Shown here: piece by piece, positions 34,355-42,914 of the stretch
Layout of the letters: each line of letters starts with the position of its first letter
Position numbering within the stretch: position 1 is the first letter of the stretch
DNA from: Termitinema primitia_B
GTDB taxonomy: Bacteria > Spirochaetota > Spirochaetia > Treponematales > Breznakiellaceae
Direction: 5' to 3'
NCBI RefSeq assembly: GCF_046533075.1
Contig: NZ_JAJQRB010000046.1
Coordinates: 1 to 64,000, forward strand
Length of the DNA stretch: 64,000 bases
Translations under genes and position numbers: made by a program
Notes under the pieces: generated by a model
Seen by the model: only the letters and a program-made list of their open reading frames with translations
The model's database searches: none
Told to the model about the DNA's origin: nothing

Positions 34355-35740
34355 ATGTCAGAGGAAATCGAGTATAAAGGTCCTGCCACTATGGAGAAAA
34401 TCACGTCCCTCGCCAAGAGACGGGGTTTTGTGTTTCAGTCATCGGAGATTTACGGGGGTCAGAACGGCGCCTGGGATTACGGGCCTTTGGGGATAGAGCT
34501 GAAAAATCGTATTTCCCGGAACTGGTGGAGGGAAATGACCCAGCTGCACGACAATATCGTGGGCCTGGATGCGGCTATCCTAATGCACCCCCGGACTTGG
34601 GAGGCCTCGGGGCATGTGGAAAACTTTACCGATCCCCTGGTGGACTGTAAGAAGTGCAAGACCCGGTTCCGGGCGGACCAGATTGATCCGAAAAACCTGG
34701 CGGAAAAGAAGTGCCCCGACTGCGGCGGGGAGCTGACCGATACCAGGAAGTTCAACCTCATGTTCAAGACTCATATCGGCCCGGTGGAATCGGCGGCCGG
34801 AGAGGTGGACAACAACCTTATCTACCTGCGGCCCGAAACTGCCCAGGGGATTTACGTTAACTACAAAAATATCATCCAGTCCAACCGGATGAAGATACCC
34901 TTTGGGATTGCCCAGATTGGCAAGGCCTTCCGGAACGAGATTGTCACCAAGAACTTCATTTTCCGCACCTGCGAATTCGAGCAGATGGAGATGCAGTACT
35001 TCGTAAAACCCGGCACGGATGTGGATACCTTCAACGAATGGAAAAAGCAGCGTTGGGCCTACTACGAGAAGCTGGGGGTTAAGATGGACCACCTGCGCTG
35101 GCACCAGCACGGGCCGGATGAGCTGGCCCACTACGCCAAGGACGCCTACGATATTGAGTACCTCTTCCCCATGGGCTGGAAGGAGCTTGAGGGTGTCCAC
35201 AACCGGTCCAACTATGACCTAACGCGGCACACGGAATTTTCCGGCAAGGACCTGCAGTACATCGATCAGGAGAATGGTAATGAGCGATATATTCCTTTCA
35301 TTATCGAAACCTCGGCGGGCCTTACCCGGACTTTGCTGATGATCCTCTGCGATGCCTATGACGAAGAAAAGGTAGCGGATAAGGGCAACGATGACGACTG
35401 GCGGACGGTGCTGCGTTTCCACCCCACGGTGGCGCCCATTACCGTAGCGATACTCCCGCTGATGAAAAAAGACGGCCTGGCGGAACTGGCCCAGGATATC
35501 CGGGCTGAACTGCGGGAAGACTTCGCCACCGACTACGATCAGGCCGGGGCTATAGGGCGGCGTTACCGCCGGCAGGATGAGGCGGGGACCCCCTTCTGCG
35601 TCACCATTGACTACGAATCCAAGGATAACGGCACAGTAACCCTGCGCTTCCGGGATTCCATGGAACAGGTGCGTGTGCCCCGGACGGAACTGGCGGAGCA
35701 GCTGCGGAAAGAGATTAAGGAATACAAACGGATTAAGTGA
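34355..35740 (+). CDS. glyS: Glycyl-tRNA synthetase, single-chain (type 1, eukaryote/archaeal form)
   Basis: A 461-residue class II synthetase when read from the ATG at 34355, which has a GGAG site 7 nt upstream; a frame to 34313 is possible but lacks one. Motif 1 lies in GPLGIELKNRISRNWW. RPETAQGIYVNYKNI and FRNEIVTKNFIFRTCEFEQMEMQYF form motif 2. The C-x2-C...C-x2-C segment (VDCKKCKTRF, KKCPDCGG) binds zinc. VIETSAGLTRTLL-like motif 3 (FIIETSAGLTRTLLMIL) and the HGTP anticodon-binding domain (PITVAILPLMKKDG) follow. It is the alpha2-type enzyme found in spirochaetes, mollicutes and actinobacteria, not the alpha2-beta2 GlyQS. A tRNA-Gly gene lies 1.3 kb downstream. Confidence 0.96.
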   Translation: MSEEIEYKGPATMEKITSLAKRRGFVFQSSEIYGGQNGAWDYGPLGIELKNRISRNWWREMTQLHDNIVGLDAAILMHPRTWEASGHVENFTDPLVDCKKCKTRFRADQIDPKNLAEKKCPDCGGELTDTRKFNLMFKTHIGPVESAAGEVDNNLIYLRPETAQGIYVNYKNIIQSNRMKIPFGIAQIGKAFRNEIVTKNFIFRTCEFEQMEMQYFVKPGTDVDTFNEWKKQRWAYYEKLGVKMDHLRWHQHGPDELAHYAKDAYDIEYLFPMGWKELEGVHNRSNYDLTRHTEFSGKDLQYIDQENGNERYIPFIIETSAGLTRTLLMILCDAYDEEKVADKGNDDDWRTVLRFHPTVAPITVAILPLMKKDGLAELAQDIRAELREDFATDYDQAGAIGRRYRRQDEAGTPFCVTIDYESKDNGTVTLRFRDSMEQVRVPRTELAEQLRKEIKEYKRIK

Positions 35741-36039
35741 GCCGCTTCTCGACGCCGGATCAAAATCCCCCATCCGCTTTTTTTGCCCAGGTTCGGGGCC
35801 GAGTCCAGGGTGTGGGGTTCCGGTATTCCGCTTATAACGAAGCAAGCCGCCTCCGTCTGACCGGCTGGGTACGAAACACCCGTGACGGGGAGGTAGATGT
35901 CTGGGCTGAGGGTCCGCAGGAAAACCTGGATCTGTTTCTCCGGTGGCTTCACCAAGGGCCGCCTAGGGCACGGGTGGAGTCGGTAGAAGCTGAAACTAAA
36001 ATTCCAACAGGGGCGTATATTGTATTTTCAATTGAGTAG
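35737..36039 (+). CDS. acyP: Acylphosphatase
   Basis: A 100-residue protein with both acylphosphatase signatures: VRGRVQGVGFRYSAY (the catalytic Arg in GFR) and GWVRNTRDGEVDVWAEG (the catalytic Asn in VRN). The body is about 90 residues, as usual, after a short N-terminal extension. It hydrolyses small acyl phosphates. The start is a GTG at 35737 that overlaps the glyS stop (GTGA), so the two genes are coupled in translation. Its stop is followed at once by a copy of the tRNA-Gly 3' half. Confidence 0.92.
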   Translation: MSRFSTPDQNPPSAFFAQVRGRVQGVGFRYSAYNEASRLRLTGWVRNTRDGEVDVWAEGPQENLDLFLRWLHQGPPRARVESVEAETKIPTGAYIVFSIE

Positions 36040-36044
36040 CGGCT

Positions 36045-36082
36045 TTTCAGCGGACGACGGGAGTCGAACCCGCGTCACAAGC
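36045..36082. repeat. Distal 38-bp direct repeat of the tRNA-Gly 3' half (att-like)
   Basis: Identical over 38 bases to 37001-37038, offset by 956 bp. It runs from just past the tRNA 3' end to the 3' strand of the anticodon stem and is therefore a tRNA-half remnant, not a gene. Confidence 0.95.
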
Positions 36083-36107
36083 AAAGTGTCACTTTTCCCA
36101 CGGTAGG

Positions 36108-36602
36108 CTATGCCATACAAAGACTTGCTGCCAACATCATAATCGACTCTTTGGTCAATTCTCTATATCTGAATGAGTAGTAAATATCCTTCACAAATTT
36201 ACCAGATATTTCTGCCTTCTTTTTATGAGTATCTTGAAGGTAGCAATATATAGTATTTGTAAAAAGGCACAGGGCAATTTTTGCATTGAGAATATCGGAT
36301 TCTGTCCCAGGACAGGAAAAAGGATGCAGTTTTAAAATCCAATAACAGAGGAGCGATCCTTCGTTAAGTTCACCCATCTTATCCCCGTCATAGAAAACAT
36401 GGAAATATACCCGGCGTTTTTCCACCCTTTCAATCATTTCAAAGATAGCAGGTTTGGACATGATGATCTTAGTAGTATCAAATTGTAATACGGTAGCCAG
36501 ATTCCCCAAAAGACGTTCCATTGTTTTTTGCATACGTTCAATGGCGTCCCTCCCAAGGGAGCCAAAAATTGGGAAATCTTCCGGCCTGCTTGCTTTAGTC
36601 AT
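36108..36602 (-). CDS. Unrecognised 164-residue protein of the tRNA-Gly islet
   Basis: I do not recognise a family. The protein starts MTKASRPEDFPIFGSLGRDAIERM, is rich in helix-forming residues in its first 70 positions, and has an aromatic central part (YFHVFYDGDKMGELNEGSLLCYW-like segment), with several cysteines in the second half. No signal peptide or membrane segment is evident. It overlaps the preceding 61-residue gene by 8 nt (ATGACTAA). The small-large, overlapping layout and the position in a tRNA islet would fit a toxin-antitoxin or phage-defence pair, but nothing in the sequence proves it. Confidence 0.6.
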   Translation of the reverse strand: MTKASRPEDFPIFGSLGRDAIERMQKTMERLLGNLATVLQFDTTKIIMSKPAIFEMIERVEKRRVYFHVFYDGDKMGELNEGSLLCYWILKLHPFSCPGTESDILNAKIALCLFTNTIYCYLQDTHKKKAEISGKFVKDIYYSFRYRELTKESIMMLAASLCMA

Positions 36603-36780
36603 CTATAGATTGTAACGCAGCAATAAGCTGCTGCCCCTCCGGAGTTTTAGACATATCACCCTTTTCGGATGATAGCCAGTCAAAAAAATCCATACCATCA
36701 GGTCTAATGCGGGAATTGCTAATCTCGTCTTTCTTTTTGAGGTATTCCTCGTATTCTTTATAAGAAAACGAAAGGTTCAT
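36595..36780 (-). CDS. Unrecognised 61-residue protein of the tRNA-Gly islet
   Basis: A short, charged protein (MNLSFSYKEYEEYLKKKDE at the start, QQLIAALQSIDD at the end) with a clear AAGGGG ribosome-binding site 6 nt before the ATG. That site and the tight overlap with the next gene support it as real. No domain is recognised; the size and acidic-basic pattern would suit an antitoxin or small regulator. Confidence 0.6.
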   Translation of the reverse strand: MNLSFSYKEYEEYLKKKDEISNSRIRPDGMDFFDWLSSEKGDMSKTPEGQQLIAALQSIDD

Positions 36781-37000
36781 TGCTTACCCCTTAATTTAAT
36801 ATCCCCAAACAGGGAACTATAGCGCAATTATTCACAAGTGCACCTATTTATTTATCTAGTATCTTCCACTTTTGTCGTATTGGCAAGAAGTAATTATCCA
36901 TCTTGACCATTTTTTCCCTTTTTTCAATAAAAGAAAACAGGGATACCGGTAGACCGGGCTGGCCTGGATATCCTTGAGGAACAGCGTAAAAGGTTTCCGC

Positions 37001-37038
37001 TTTCAGCGGACGACGGGAGTCGAACCCGCGTCACAAGC
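37001..37038. repeat. Proximal 38-bp direct repeat (tRNA-Gly 3' half)
   Basis: The copy within the intact tRNA-Gly gene; it ends at the anticodon-stem boundary, a common crossover region for tRNA-specific integrases. Confidence 0.95.
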
Positions 37039-37075
37039 TTGGGAAGCTTGGATAATACCGTTATATGACGTCCGC
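37005..37075 (-). tRNA. tRNA-Gly(TCC)
   Basis: Seventy-one bases fold as a standard cloverleaf: acceptor GCGGACG/CGTCCGC, T discriminator, anticodon loop CTTCCCA with anticodon TCC, and T-arm CGGGTTCGACTCCCG. CCA is not encoded. Confidence 0.95.
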
Positions 37076-37129
37076 ATCTAGGAATTTTAGTTTACCCAAA
37101 AAGAACGGGGCCTGTCAAGGGGACGCTCA

Positions 37130-37680
37130 TTAGGGAATAGCACAATGAAGAATAATATCATCAACAGGTATTCTGAAACGTCTTGACTGATTTATCAAAG
37201 CCAATGTTCCAATACAATGCTGACCATCTCTGATGAAGATGGTGAAACCTGCGGTTCTTGGTTTATCAATAAACTCAAACATCACATCATAGCTTGGGTT
37301 TGAAATTTGAGGCAGTTTCCAGTTTTTTCTTGCCAAAACATCCTTGGTAAACAACTTGTTCTGGAAAGTTTAATTTCAATAGCGCGATATTCAGCCCAGT
37401 AATCTTCCATGTGCGACTCTTTTACAACTTCGATAAGATCGTCATGACCTTTACGATTAATTATAATGTCCATAACATAACTAGCAGTAAGACGTGAAAG
37501 GTTTTGGGCTGATTCCTCGACGGTACTCCCCACAGAGTCAAGGATAAACTCAAGATTGGTTGACTCATAGTTCCCGAAGGCGGTTTTATTAACAATGAAA
37601 TGGGTATGAGGAATATTCCAATCGAATCCGGGAGTTTCAAATATAATTCTCCCAATAGCAACAAAATTCTTATCGTCCAT
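37130..37680 (-). pseudogene. Frameshifted gene for an unrecognised protein
   Basis: A start at 37680 (MDDKNFVAIGRIIFETPG) follows a GAGGG site. The frame runs well to IEIKLS near 37366, then loses sense. The adjacent frame picks up without a gap as FQNKLFTKDVLARKNW and continues to a stop at 37130. A single-base difference near 37365-37368 (a CTTTCC stretch) thus splits a protein of about 183 residues in two. This could be a sequencing error or a true inactivation. No family recognised; no signal peptide or membrane segment. Confidence 0.6.
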
Positions 37681-37736
37681 TTTTAATCCCTCTTTATAAA
37701 TATATCGGTATAACCTGAATTCTGTCAAGTTTAGCC

Positions 37737-40700
37737 TCAAGGCTTCCACATAATGCGCTCTATCCGTGACCCCGATCCGGTTTTGATGAGGTCAATGCGG
37801 CTGGGGATGCGGGAACGCATTTCTCCTACGTGGGAGATGAGGCCCACCATACGATGTTCCCGAAGTTCATCCAGGATGATCAGGGCTTTGTCCAGACTTG
37901 CATCGTCCAGGCTGCCGAAACCCTCGTCGATGAAGACTGCGTCCAGCCGGACGCCGCCGGAGCGGGTCTGTATGGAGTCGGCCAGACCCAGGGCCAGGCT
38001 GATGGATGCCATGAAACTTTCACCTCCGGAAAGGGTTGCGCAGGGCCGGGTCTTCCCGGTGAGGGAGTCGAAAACCGCCAGATCCAGCCCGGCGAGACCC
38101 CTGCCGGATTCGCCTTCGCTGTTCAGGATCAGGGAATACCGGAACTCGCTCATCCGCTCCAGCCGTTTAGTGGCAAGGGCGGCTACCTCTTTAAGGTAGA
38201 GCCCCAGGAGCCATGCGTCAAAGGCTTTCTTTTTGGGGTTCTTTCCGGACAGATCATCCGAAAGGGCCTGGAGCTGGGCGGCCCGTTGACTAAGCGCCTC
38301 GTGCCGGTCCTTGGCTTCCCGGAGCCGGGCTTCGTCCCGTTCCAGGGAGGCGAGATCTGCGGCGGCCCTATCCCGCCGGGCTTCGGCGGCGGTACGGTCT
38401 GCGGCCAGGGCTTCCAGGACGGCGCGGAGTTCCGCCGGTTCCCCCGGGGCCGTACCCAAGGGCGCCCGGGCAGCGCGGTTTTCCTCCAGGCTCCGGTCCA
38501 GCTCTTCCCCCTGGGTCTTTAGGCGGGACCGTTCTGTTTTCCACCGCTCAACCGACGCCGCCATGACGGTCTCCGTGTCCCGGTCCAGGATGGCGGCCCC
38601 CAGGGCTTCGGCATCCGGAAAAGCTGAAGCGGCCAGGGCTTCCTTCAATGCATCGGCGGCCTCCCGGCGCTGCCGTTCCGCCTCGGTCCGGTTCGCCGTG
38701 ATCCCCTCCTCCCGGGCCTTGGCGGCGGCCAGTTCCCGGCCTGCGGCTTCCCTGGTCTCCCGGATTTCCCGGATACGCTTCTCCAGGCTCTCATTGGCAC
38801 GGTCCAGGACGGTCAGAGCTTCCGCAGCACCGGACAAGTTCCACTCCCGGAGTAATCCACGGTGTTTCTCCGCCATTTCGGCGGTAGTTTTTTCCAGAAT
38901 CCGGTATTTTTCCACAAGTCCGGAGGCTTCCTTCTCAATATTCATCTGCTGGGTTAAAAGTCCCTCCCGTTCCCGGTATAGGGCGGCCGCGCTGTCCCCC
39001 GCCAACCGGGCTTCTTTTTGCCGGGCCGCCAGGGTGGTAAGACCCCGGGACTTTGCCTCCACAAGCCGGCTCAGTTCCGCAGCCAGGGGCAGGGGCCTAT
39101 CGGGGCTATGGATTGCGGCGTAGATCTCCCGTAGAACAGGATCGGCGACGTCAAACCCTTCAGCTAAGGGACCCATGCTCTCCCTCATCCTGTCCAGTTT
39201 CCGCTGGATTTGGGCAAGCTCCTGGTTTCCGGATTCCAGTTCCGTGGACCGGGCGGTAAGATCCCGCTCCGCATCCTTGAGGGAACCCCGCAGGGATTCT
39301 ATCCGCTCGCGGATACCAAAGACAGGCGCCCGGGCGGCGGCGGGATTGGGATGCCCTGTGGAACCACAGACCGGACAGGGAGCGCCGGGTTTCAGTTCCG
39401 CAGCAAGATGGGCGGCCATATCCGCCTGCTCCCCTGTCTCCTTCGCAGCTTCCTTTTCCGCCAGTTCCTCCCGCAGTACCGGAACCCGCTGCGCCAGTTC
39501 CGCCTTCCGGGCTTCCAGGCCCTTGTTTCGGGCTGCTGCCGCGGCGGCTTCCTTCCCCAGTTCTTCCGCCTCAACGGACGCCTGCCGCAGACGCATCAGC
39601 CGGTCCTTGAGTTCCCGCTCCCGGTCAAAGCTGTCATTGATGGCCGTCCCTTGATCCGCCAGGGCCTTCCGTTCCGCAATGACCCGATCCTTTTCCTCCA
39701 GGCCCCCTTTCAGGGCGGCAATTTTCCGGCGGCCTTCCTTCAGGGCGGCATCGATCTTTTCCATCTCTTCCCGGTTATGGGCCAGGGATTTCTCTTCTCC
39801 GGTCATCTCCAAAAGGGCGGGACGTTTTTCCCTGTTTCCGGCCAGTTCCTTTTCCAGAGCCGGAAGCTCCGCTGCCGCGGATTCCGCATCCCGGTGCTTC
39901 CGTTCCGCCAGGGTCAATTCCCCGCGGACCTTCTCCAACTCCGTGAGGACCGCAGAGAGGGTCTCCCGCTTTTCCGTTTCAAGGACGAGGTGATGCGCTA
40001 AAGGCTGGGCTTTCCGGGACAGGGCAAGCCGGGATTCCTTTTCTTCTATTGATAATGTCTCCGCTTCCAGGATCGCCCTCGCCTTCCCGACCTGTTCAAG
40101 CCGCAGTTCAAGGGTCTCCCGGTTTTCTTCCAGGGTAAGTAAATTGCCAAGCCGGACACTTTCCTGCTCTAATTTCTGAGACTCTTCTCTGGCTTTTTTT
40201 AATGCCTCCTCCGCCTGTTTATGCAGTTCCGGGTAGGTATCGAAGGAAACCCGCCGAACAATTTCTCCCAGGGTATGCTCCGCCTCCCGCGCCAGGGCAG
40301 CCGCTTCCTTAGCCTTATCCTGAGCCAAGATTCGTACCCGTACCGCAAAATCCACCGGGAACAGTTTGCTCAACACTTCCCGCCGTTGGGTAGTATTCTG
40401 CCGGAGAAACTCCGCAAATTCGCCCTGAGGGAGGAGGACGATCTTGAAAAATTCCTGGGCCGAAAGGCCGATAAGATCCCGAATCCGCTGATCCGCCTCG
40501 GACTTTCGGGAACTCAGGCTTTGGTTCATGACCCCATCGCCGGGGAGTATCTCCCAGAGGGTTGCCGTCTCCTCCACCGTGGTAACGCCGATCCCCCGTT
40601 TCTTGAGCTTTTCCTGTTTCGGGCTCCGGTCAACCCGGTAGCGTTTTTCCCCGATGGAAAATTCCAGGGACACCAGACATTCCTGGGTCTCTTCGGCATA

Positions 40701-40904
40701 ATCGCTGCGCAGCCGATCGATGTGCCCCTGCCGGCTGCCGGGGACAGTCCCATAGAGGGCGAAACAAATCGCATCAAAGATGGTGGTCTTTCCGGAACCG
40801 GTCTGTCCGGTAATCAAAAAAATTTCATCCAGAACGGTAAAATCAATAAGCGTCTTTCCCACAAAGGGTCCGAAATTTTCCATGCTTAATATGAGGGGTC
40901 TCAT
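37737..40904 (-). CDS. sbcC: SbcC exonuclease ATPase subunit
   Basis: A 1055-residue SMC-like ATPase. Walker A is GQTGSGKTTIFDAI (about residues 34-47). Two long coiled-coil arms enclose the zinc hook CPVCGSTGHP (about residue 500). The C-terminal half has the ABC signature LSGGESFMASISLALGLAD and Walker B LDAVFIDEGFGSLDD. With SbcD it forms the Mre11-Rad50-like nuclease that cuts DNA hairpins and processes double-strand ends. It overlaps sbcD by 4 nt. The long coiled coil is Ala/Glu/Arg-rich, which makes several long antisense frames appear by chance. Confidence 0.96.
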   Translation of the reverse strand: MRPLILSMENFGPFVGKTLIDFTVLDEIFLITGQTGSGKTTIFDAICFALYGTVPGSRQGHIDRLRSDYAEETQECLVSLEFSIGEKRYRVDRSPKQEKLKKRGIGVTTVEETATLWEILPGDGVMNQSLSSRKSEADQRIRDLIGLSAQEFFKIVLLPQGEFAEFLRQNTTQRREVLSKLFPVDFAVRVRILAQDKAKEAAALAREAEHTLGEIVRRVSFDTYPELHKQAEEALKKAREESQKLEQESVRLGNLLTLEENRETLELRLEQVGKARAILEAETLSIEEKESRLALSRKAQPLAHHLVLETEKRETLSAVLTELEKVRGELTLAERKHRDAESAAAELPALEKELAGNREKRPALLEMTGEEKSLAHNREEMEKIDAALKEGRRKIAALKGGLEEKDRVIAERKALADQGTAINDSFDRERELKDRLMRLRQASVEAEELGKEAAAAAARNKGLEARKAELAQRVPVLREELAEKEAAKETGEQADMAAHLAAELKPGAPCPVCGSTGHPNPAAARAPVFGIRERIESLRGSLKDAERDLTARSTELESGNQELAQIQRKLDRMRESMGPLAEGFDVADPVLREIYAAIHSPDRPLPLAAELSRLVEAKSRGLTTLAARQKEARLAGDSAAALYREREGLLTQQMNIEKEASGLVEKYRILEKTTAEMAEKHRGLLREWNLSGAAEALTVLDRANESLEKRIREIRETREAAGRELAAAKAREEGITANRTEAERQRREAADALKEALAASAFPDAEALGAAILDRDTETVMAASVERWKTERSRLKTQGEELDRSLEENRAARAPLGTAPGEPAELRAVLEALAADRTAAEARRDRAAADLASLERDEARLREAKDRHEALSQRAAQLQALSDDLSGKNPKKKAFDAWLLGLYLKEVAALATKRLERMSEFRYSLILNSEGESGRGLAGLDLAVFDSLTGKTRPCATLSGGESFMASISLALGLADSIQTRSGGVRLDAVFIDEGFGSLDDASLDKALIILDELREHRMVGLISHVGEMRSRIPSRIDLIKTGSGSRIERIMWKP

Positions 40905-42115
40905 TGTTCAGCCCCCTGATCCAGTTCCGTAAGCAATTCTCCGAACAGTCCCAGCTTCTCCGTGTCCGCCTCCCCGTAAAGGCCGGTAAGAAAATCTGCA
41001 AAGTCCTCCTCGGGGCTCCGCTTCTTGCCGGTAAGCGCCGGAACCGCATCATCGCTGCCGGCAAAAAGCCGCGCAAAGGCCTCCCCCTGCTTAACCGAAA
41101 GAAGCTGGGGAAACCGGGGTCTGAGCAGCGGAAGGGGATTATCGATCAGGGCTGTATCGGTAAGGGTGATTTCCAAGTAATCATTCTCGGCTTCCTTCAC
41201 CACCGGGTCGTTGATGGAATCCCGGTAGAAAAAATTGAAGGAACCCCGGAGACGGCGGAGCCTCCGCAAGGGCTTCACGGGGATGGGCGTAACGATAGGC
41301 CCGGCGCCAGTTTCCAGTTCAACCGACAGGAATACTTTTTCCTGATCCGGACCTGCTGTGTCCAACGCCTCGTCAAAGGAATACGCCAGGGGACTTCCGG
41401 AATACCAGGTATTAGAACTAACTTTTTGGAAACGGTGGAGGTGCCCCAGGGCGGTATAATCAAAGCCCGCAAAAAGGTTCGCGTCCACCTGCTCCGCCGT
41501 ACCGAGAAAAATCCGTTCAGACTCGGACTCCCGGCCCCCCAGGGTAAAGAGATGCGCCCCCAGGACGGTTAGAGAAGCCCCAGCCTCCACCGCTTTGATA
41601 CGGGCGGTTTCCAGCCGGGCCGCCGCAATTTCCGCGAGCCTGCCTTGGGAACGGACCGGATCCCCCGGGGATGAGCTTTCGATTTCAGGCTCGCCAAGAC
41701 AGCCGGGGTACAGGAAGGGGAGCAGAAAAAATGCGCAGCCTTCGCCCTGCCGTGTCACCAGCACCGGCTCGAAACCCTGCTCCGGCCCGCCGGCAATATG
41801 GATACCCAGCTTGGCGAACAGTTCCCGGCCAAAACCCAAGCGAGGGGCGGAATCGTGGTTTCCCGGCAGGATAAGGATAGCCAGATCCGGCCGGGCGGCG
41901 CGGAGCTTTCCCAGGAAGCCTCCGAAAAGGGCCACCGCCTCCGGGGAGGGGATGGATCGATCGTAGATATCCCCGGCTATGAGAAGGGCGCTATAGGATG
42001 TATCCGAAAGGACCTCCCCCAACTGATCCAGCATCACCGCCTGGTCCTCTAAAAGGGAGTGTTCATAAAAAATCTTGCCTAGGTGCAAATCCGCAGTATG
42101 GAGAAATTTAAACAT
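40901..42115 (-). CDS. sbcD: SbcD exonuclease subunit
   Basis: A 404-residue calcineurin-like phosphoesterase. It shows FLHTADLHLGKIFYE (Asp and His metal ligands), LLIAGDIYDRS, LILPGNHDSAPRL and later VLGAHLFTLGG and ALGHLHRFQ, the five phosphoesterase motifs in order. The C-terminal 100 residues form the SbcC-binding cap. It is the nuclease partner of SbcC, whose gene follows with an ATGA overlap. The substrate class (DNA ends and hairpins) is known for the family. Confidence 0.96.
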   Translation of the reverse strand: MFKFLHTADLHLGKIFYEHSLLEDQAVMLDQLGEVLSDTSYSALLIAGDIYDRSIPSPEAVALFGGFLGKLRAARPDLAILILPGNHDSAPRLGFGRELFAKLGIHIAGGPEQGFEPVLVTRQGEGCAFFLLPFLYPGCLGEPEIESSSPGDPVRSQGRLAEIAAARLETARIKAVEAGASLTVLGAHLFTLGGRESESERIFLGTAEQVDANLFAGFDYTALGHLHRFQKVSSNTWYSGSPLAYSFDEALDTAGPDQEKVFLSVELETGAGPIVTPIPVKPLRRLRRLRGSFNFFYRDSINDPVVKEAENDYLEITLTDTALIDNPLPLLRPRFPQLLSVKQGEAFARLFAGSDDAVPALTGKKRSPEEDFADFLTGLYGEADTEKLGLFGELLTELDQGAEQ

Positions 42116-42182
42116 ACCAGAAGGGTATCATAAAAAACAGGCAAATTGAAGAGCACAGACCTACCCGATAGTGGAGCCGCTA

Positions 42183-42210
42183 TTGACAAATTTGACGATG
42201 CCCTTATATC
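42183..42210 (+). promoter_or_regulatory. Candidate promoter of the barrel-like gene at 42230
   Basis: TTGACA (42183-42188), 16 nt, TATATC (42205-42210), 20 nt before the start codon. Confidence 0.45.
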
Positions 42211-42229
42211 CTAAGATCCGAGGACTATT

Positions 42230-42871
42230 ATGCGTAATAAAATTATATTACTGGCAGGACTTATTGTTCTTGGTATTGGATTAAACGCAGAGGATAATAA
42301 TAAACGATATGTTTCTATAAGTTATTTTATGAAAATACATTTTGGAAATTTTGATAAGTTTTCAGCTATTCAAGATCCAAATCTGCCTAAATTGTCTAAT
42401 AATACCCGATTCCATGGAATGAAAATAGAAATAGGGTTAACAGAAAATATAATTATTGGTTTATATACAACCGGAAGCTTAAATGATAATAGAAATGATA
42501 ATGGGTATACAAGTTGGGGAGGCGCTTTAGGCGTTCCTTATGTGCAGTATAAATATTTTATCAACGAATCATTTTTTGGTAGTTTTGGCATTGGTCTAGG
42601 ATGTGGAAGGTTTACCTATTCAACATCCTACCGGAACGGCGATAAAAGTATAACATCCCATAATGATAAAATATTTCTTGAACCAATGGCAAATATTGGT
42701 TATATTGTCCCGGTAATTCCATGGCAATTTATAATTTCTCCGGAAGTGTCTTATATAACCAACCTGGAAATTCCGGGATTAAGTAATGGTTATTATGCCG
42801 GTGAAAATAATGACATAAATGCATTTCCAAAGGGATGGATACTTGGTAGTTCTATCGGATACAAATTCTAA
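42230..42871 (+). CDS. Predicted exported beta-barrel protein, family unknown
   Basis: A 213-residue protein with a signal peptide (MRNKIILLAGLIVLGIGLNAED, cut near residue 20). The rest alternates short strands of aromatic and small residues (GVPYVQYKYFINESFFGSFGIG-like), ending with a terminal Phe after IGYKF, a usual mark of outer-membrane barrels. A GAGG site lies before the ATG. The gene is clearly more AT-rich than sbcD on one side and the copper operon on the other, which suggests a separate origin. No family recognised. Confidence 0.7.
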   Translation: MRNKIILLAGLIVLGIGLNAEDNNKRYVSISYFMKIHFGNFDKFSAIQDPNLPKLSNNTRFHGMKIEIGLTENIIIGLYTTGSLNDNRNDNGYTSWGGALGVPYVQYKYFINESFFGSFGIGLGCGRFTYSTSYRNGDKSITSHNDKIFLEPMANIGYIVPVIPWQFIISPEVSYITNLEIPGLSNGYYAGENNDINAFPKGWILGSSIGYKF

Positions 42872-42914
42872 TATACCTTCATTCCCAAAATCTAAAGGCC
42901 TTTTTTGAACAGGC

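Larger units (their letters stand above)
36083..37000. mobile_element. Genomic islet between tRNA-Gly direct repeats
   Basis: About 0.92 kb lies between the intact tRNA-Gly(TCC) gene and a 38-bp copy of its 3' half. That is the classic footprint of integration into a tRNA gene by a tyrosine-recombinase element. It contains two overlapping minus-strand genes and no integrase, so it is either a decayed remnant or a non-autonomous element. The 220 nt beyond the first gene (36781-37000) show no clear gene. Confidence 0.7.

Noticed and set aside
36045..36090. A second tRNA-Gly gene next to acyP
   Set aside because: Only the 3' half is present; there is no D-arm, anticodon loop or 5' acceptor strand.
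38311..40001. Several long plus-strand frames opposite sbcC
   Set aside because: They reflect the Ala/Glu/Arg-rich coiled coil of SbcC; their translations are Arg/Ser-rich and featureless.
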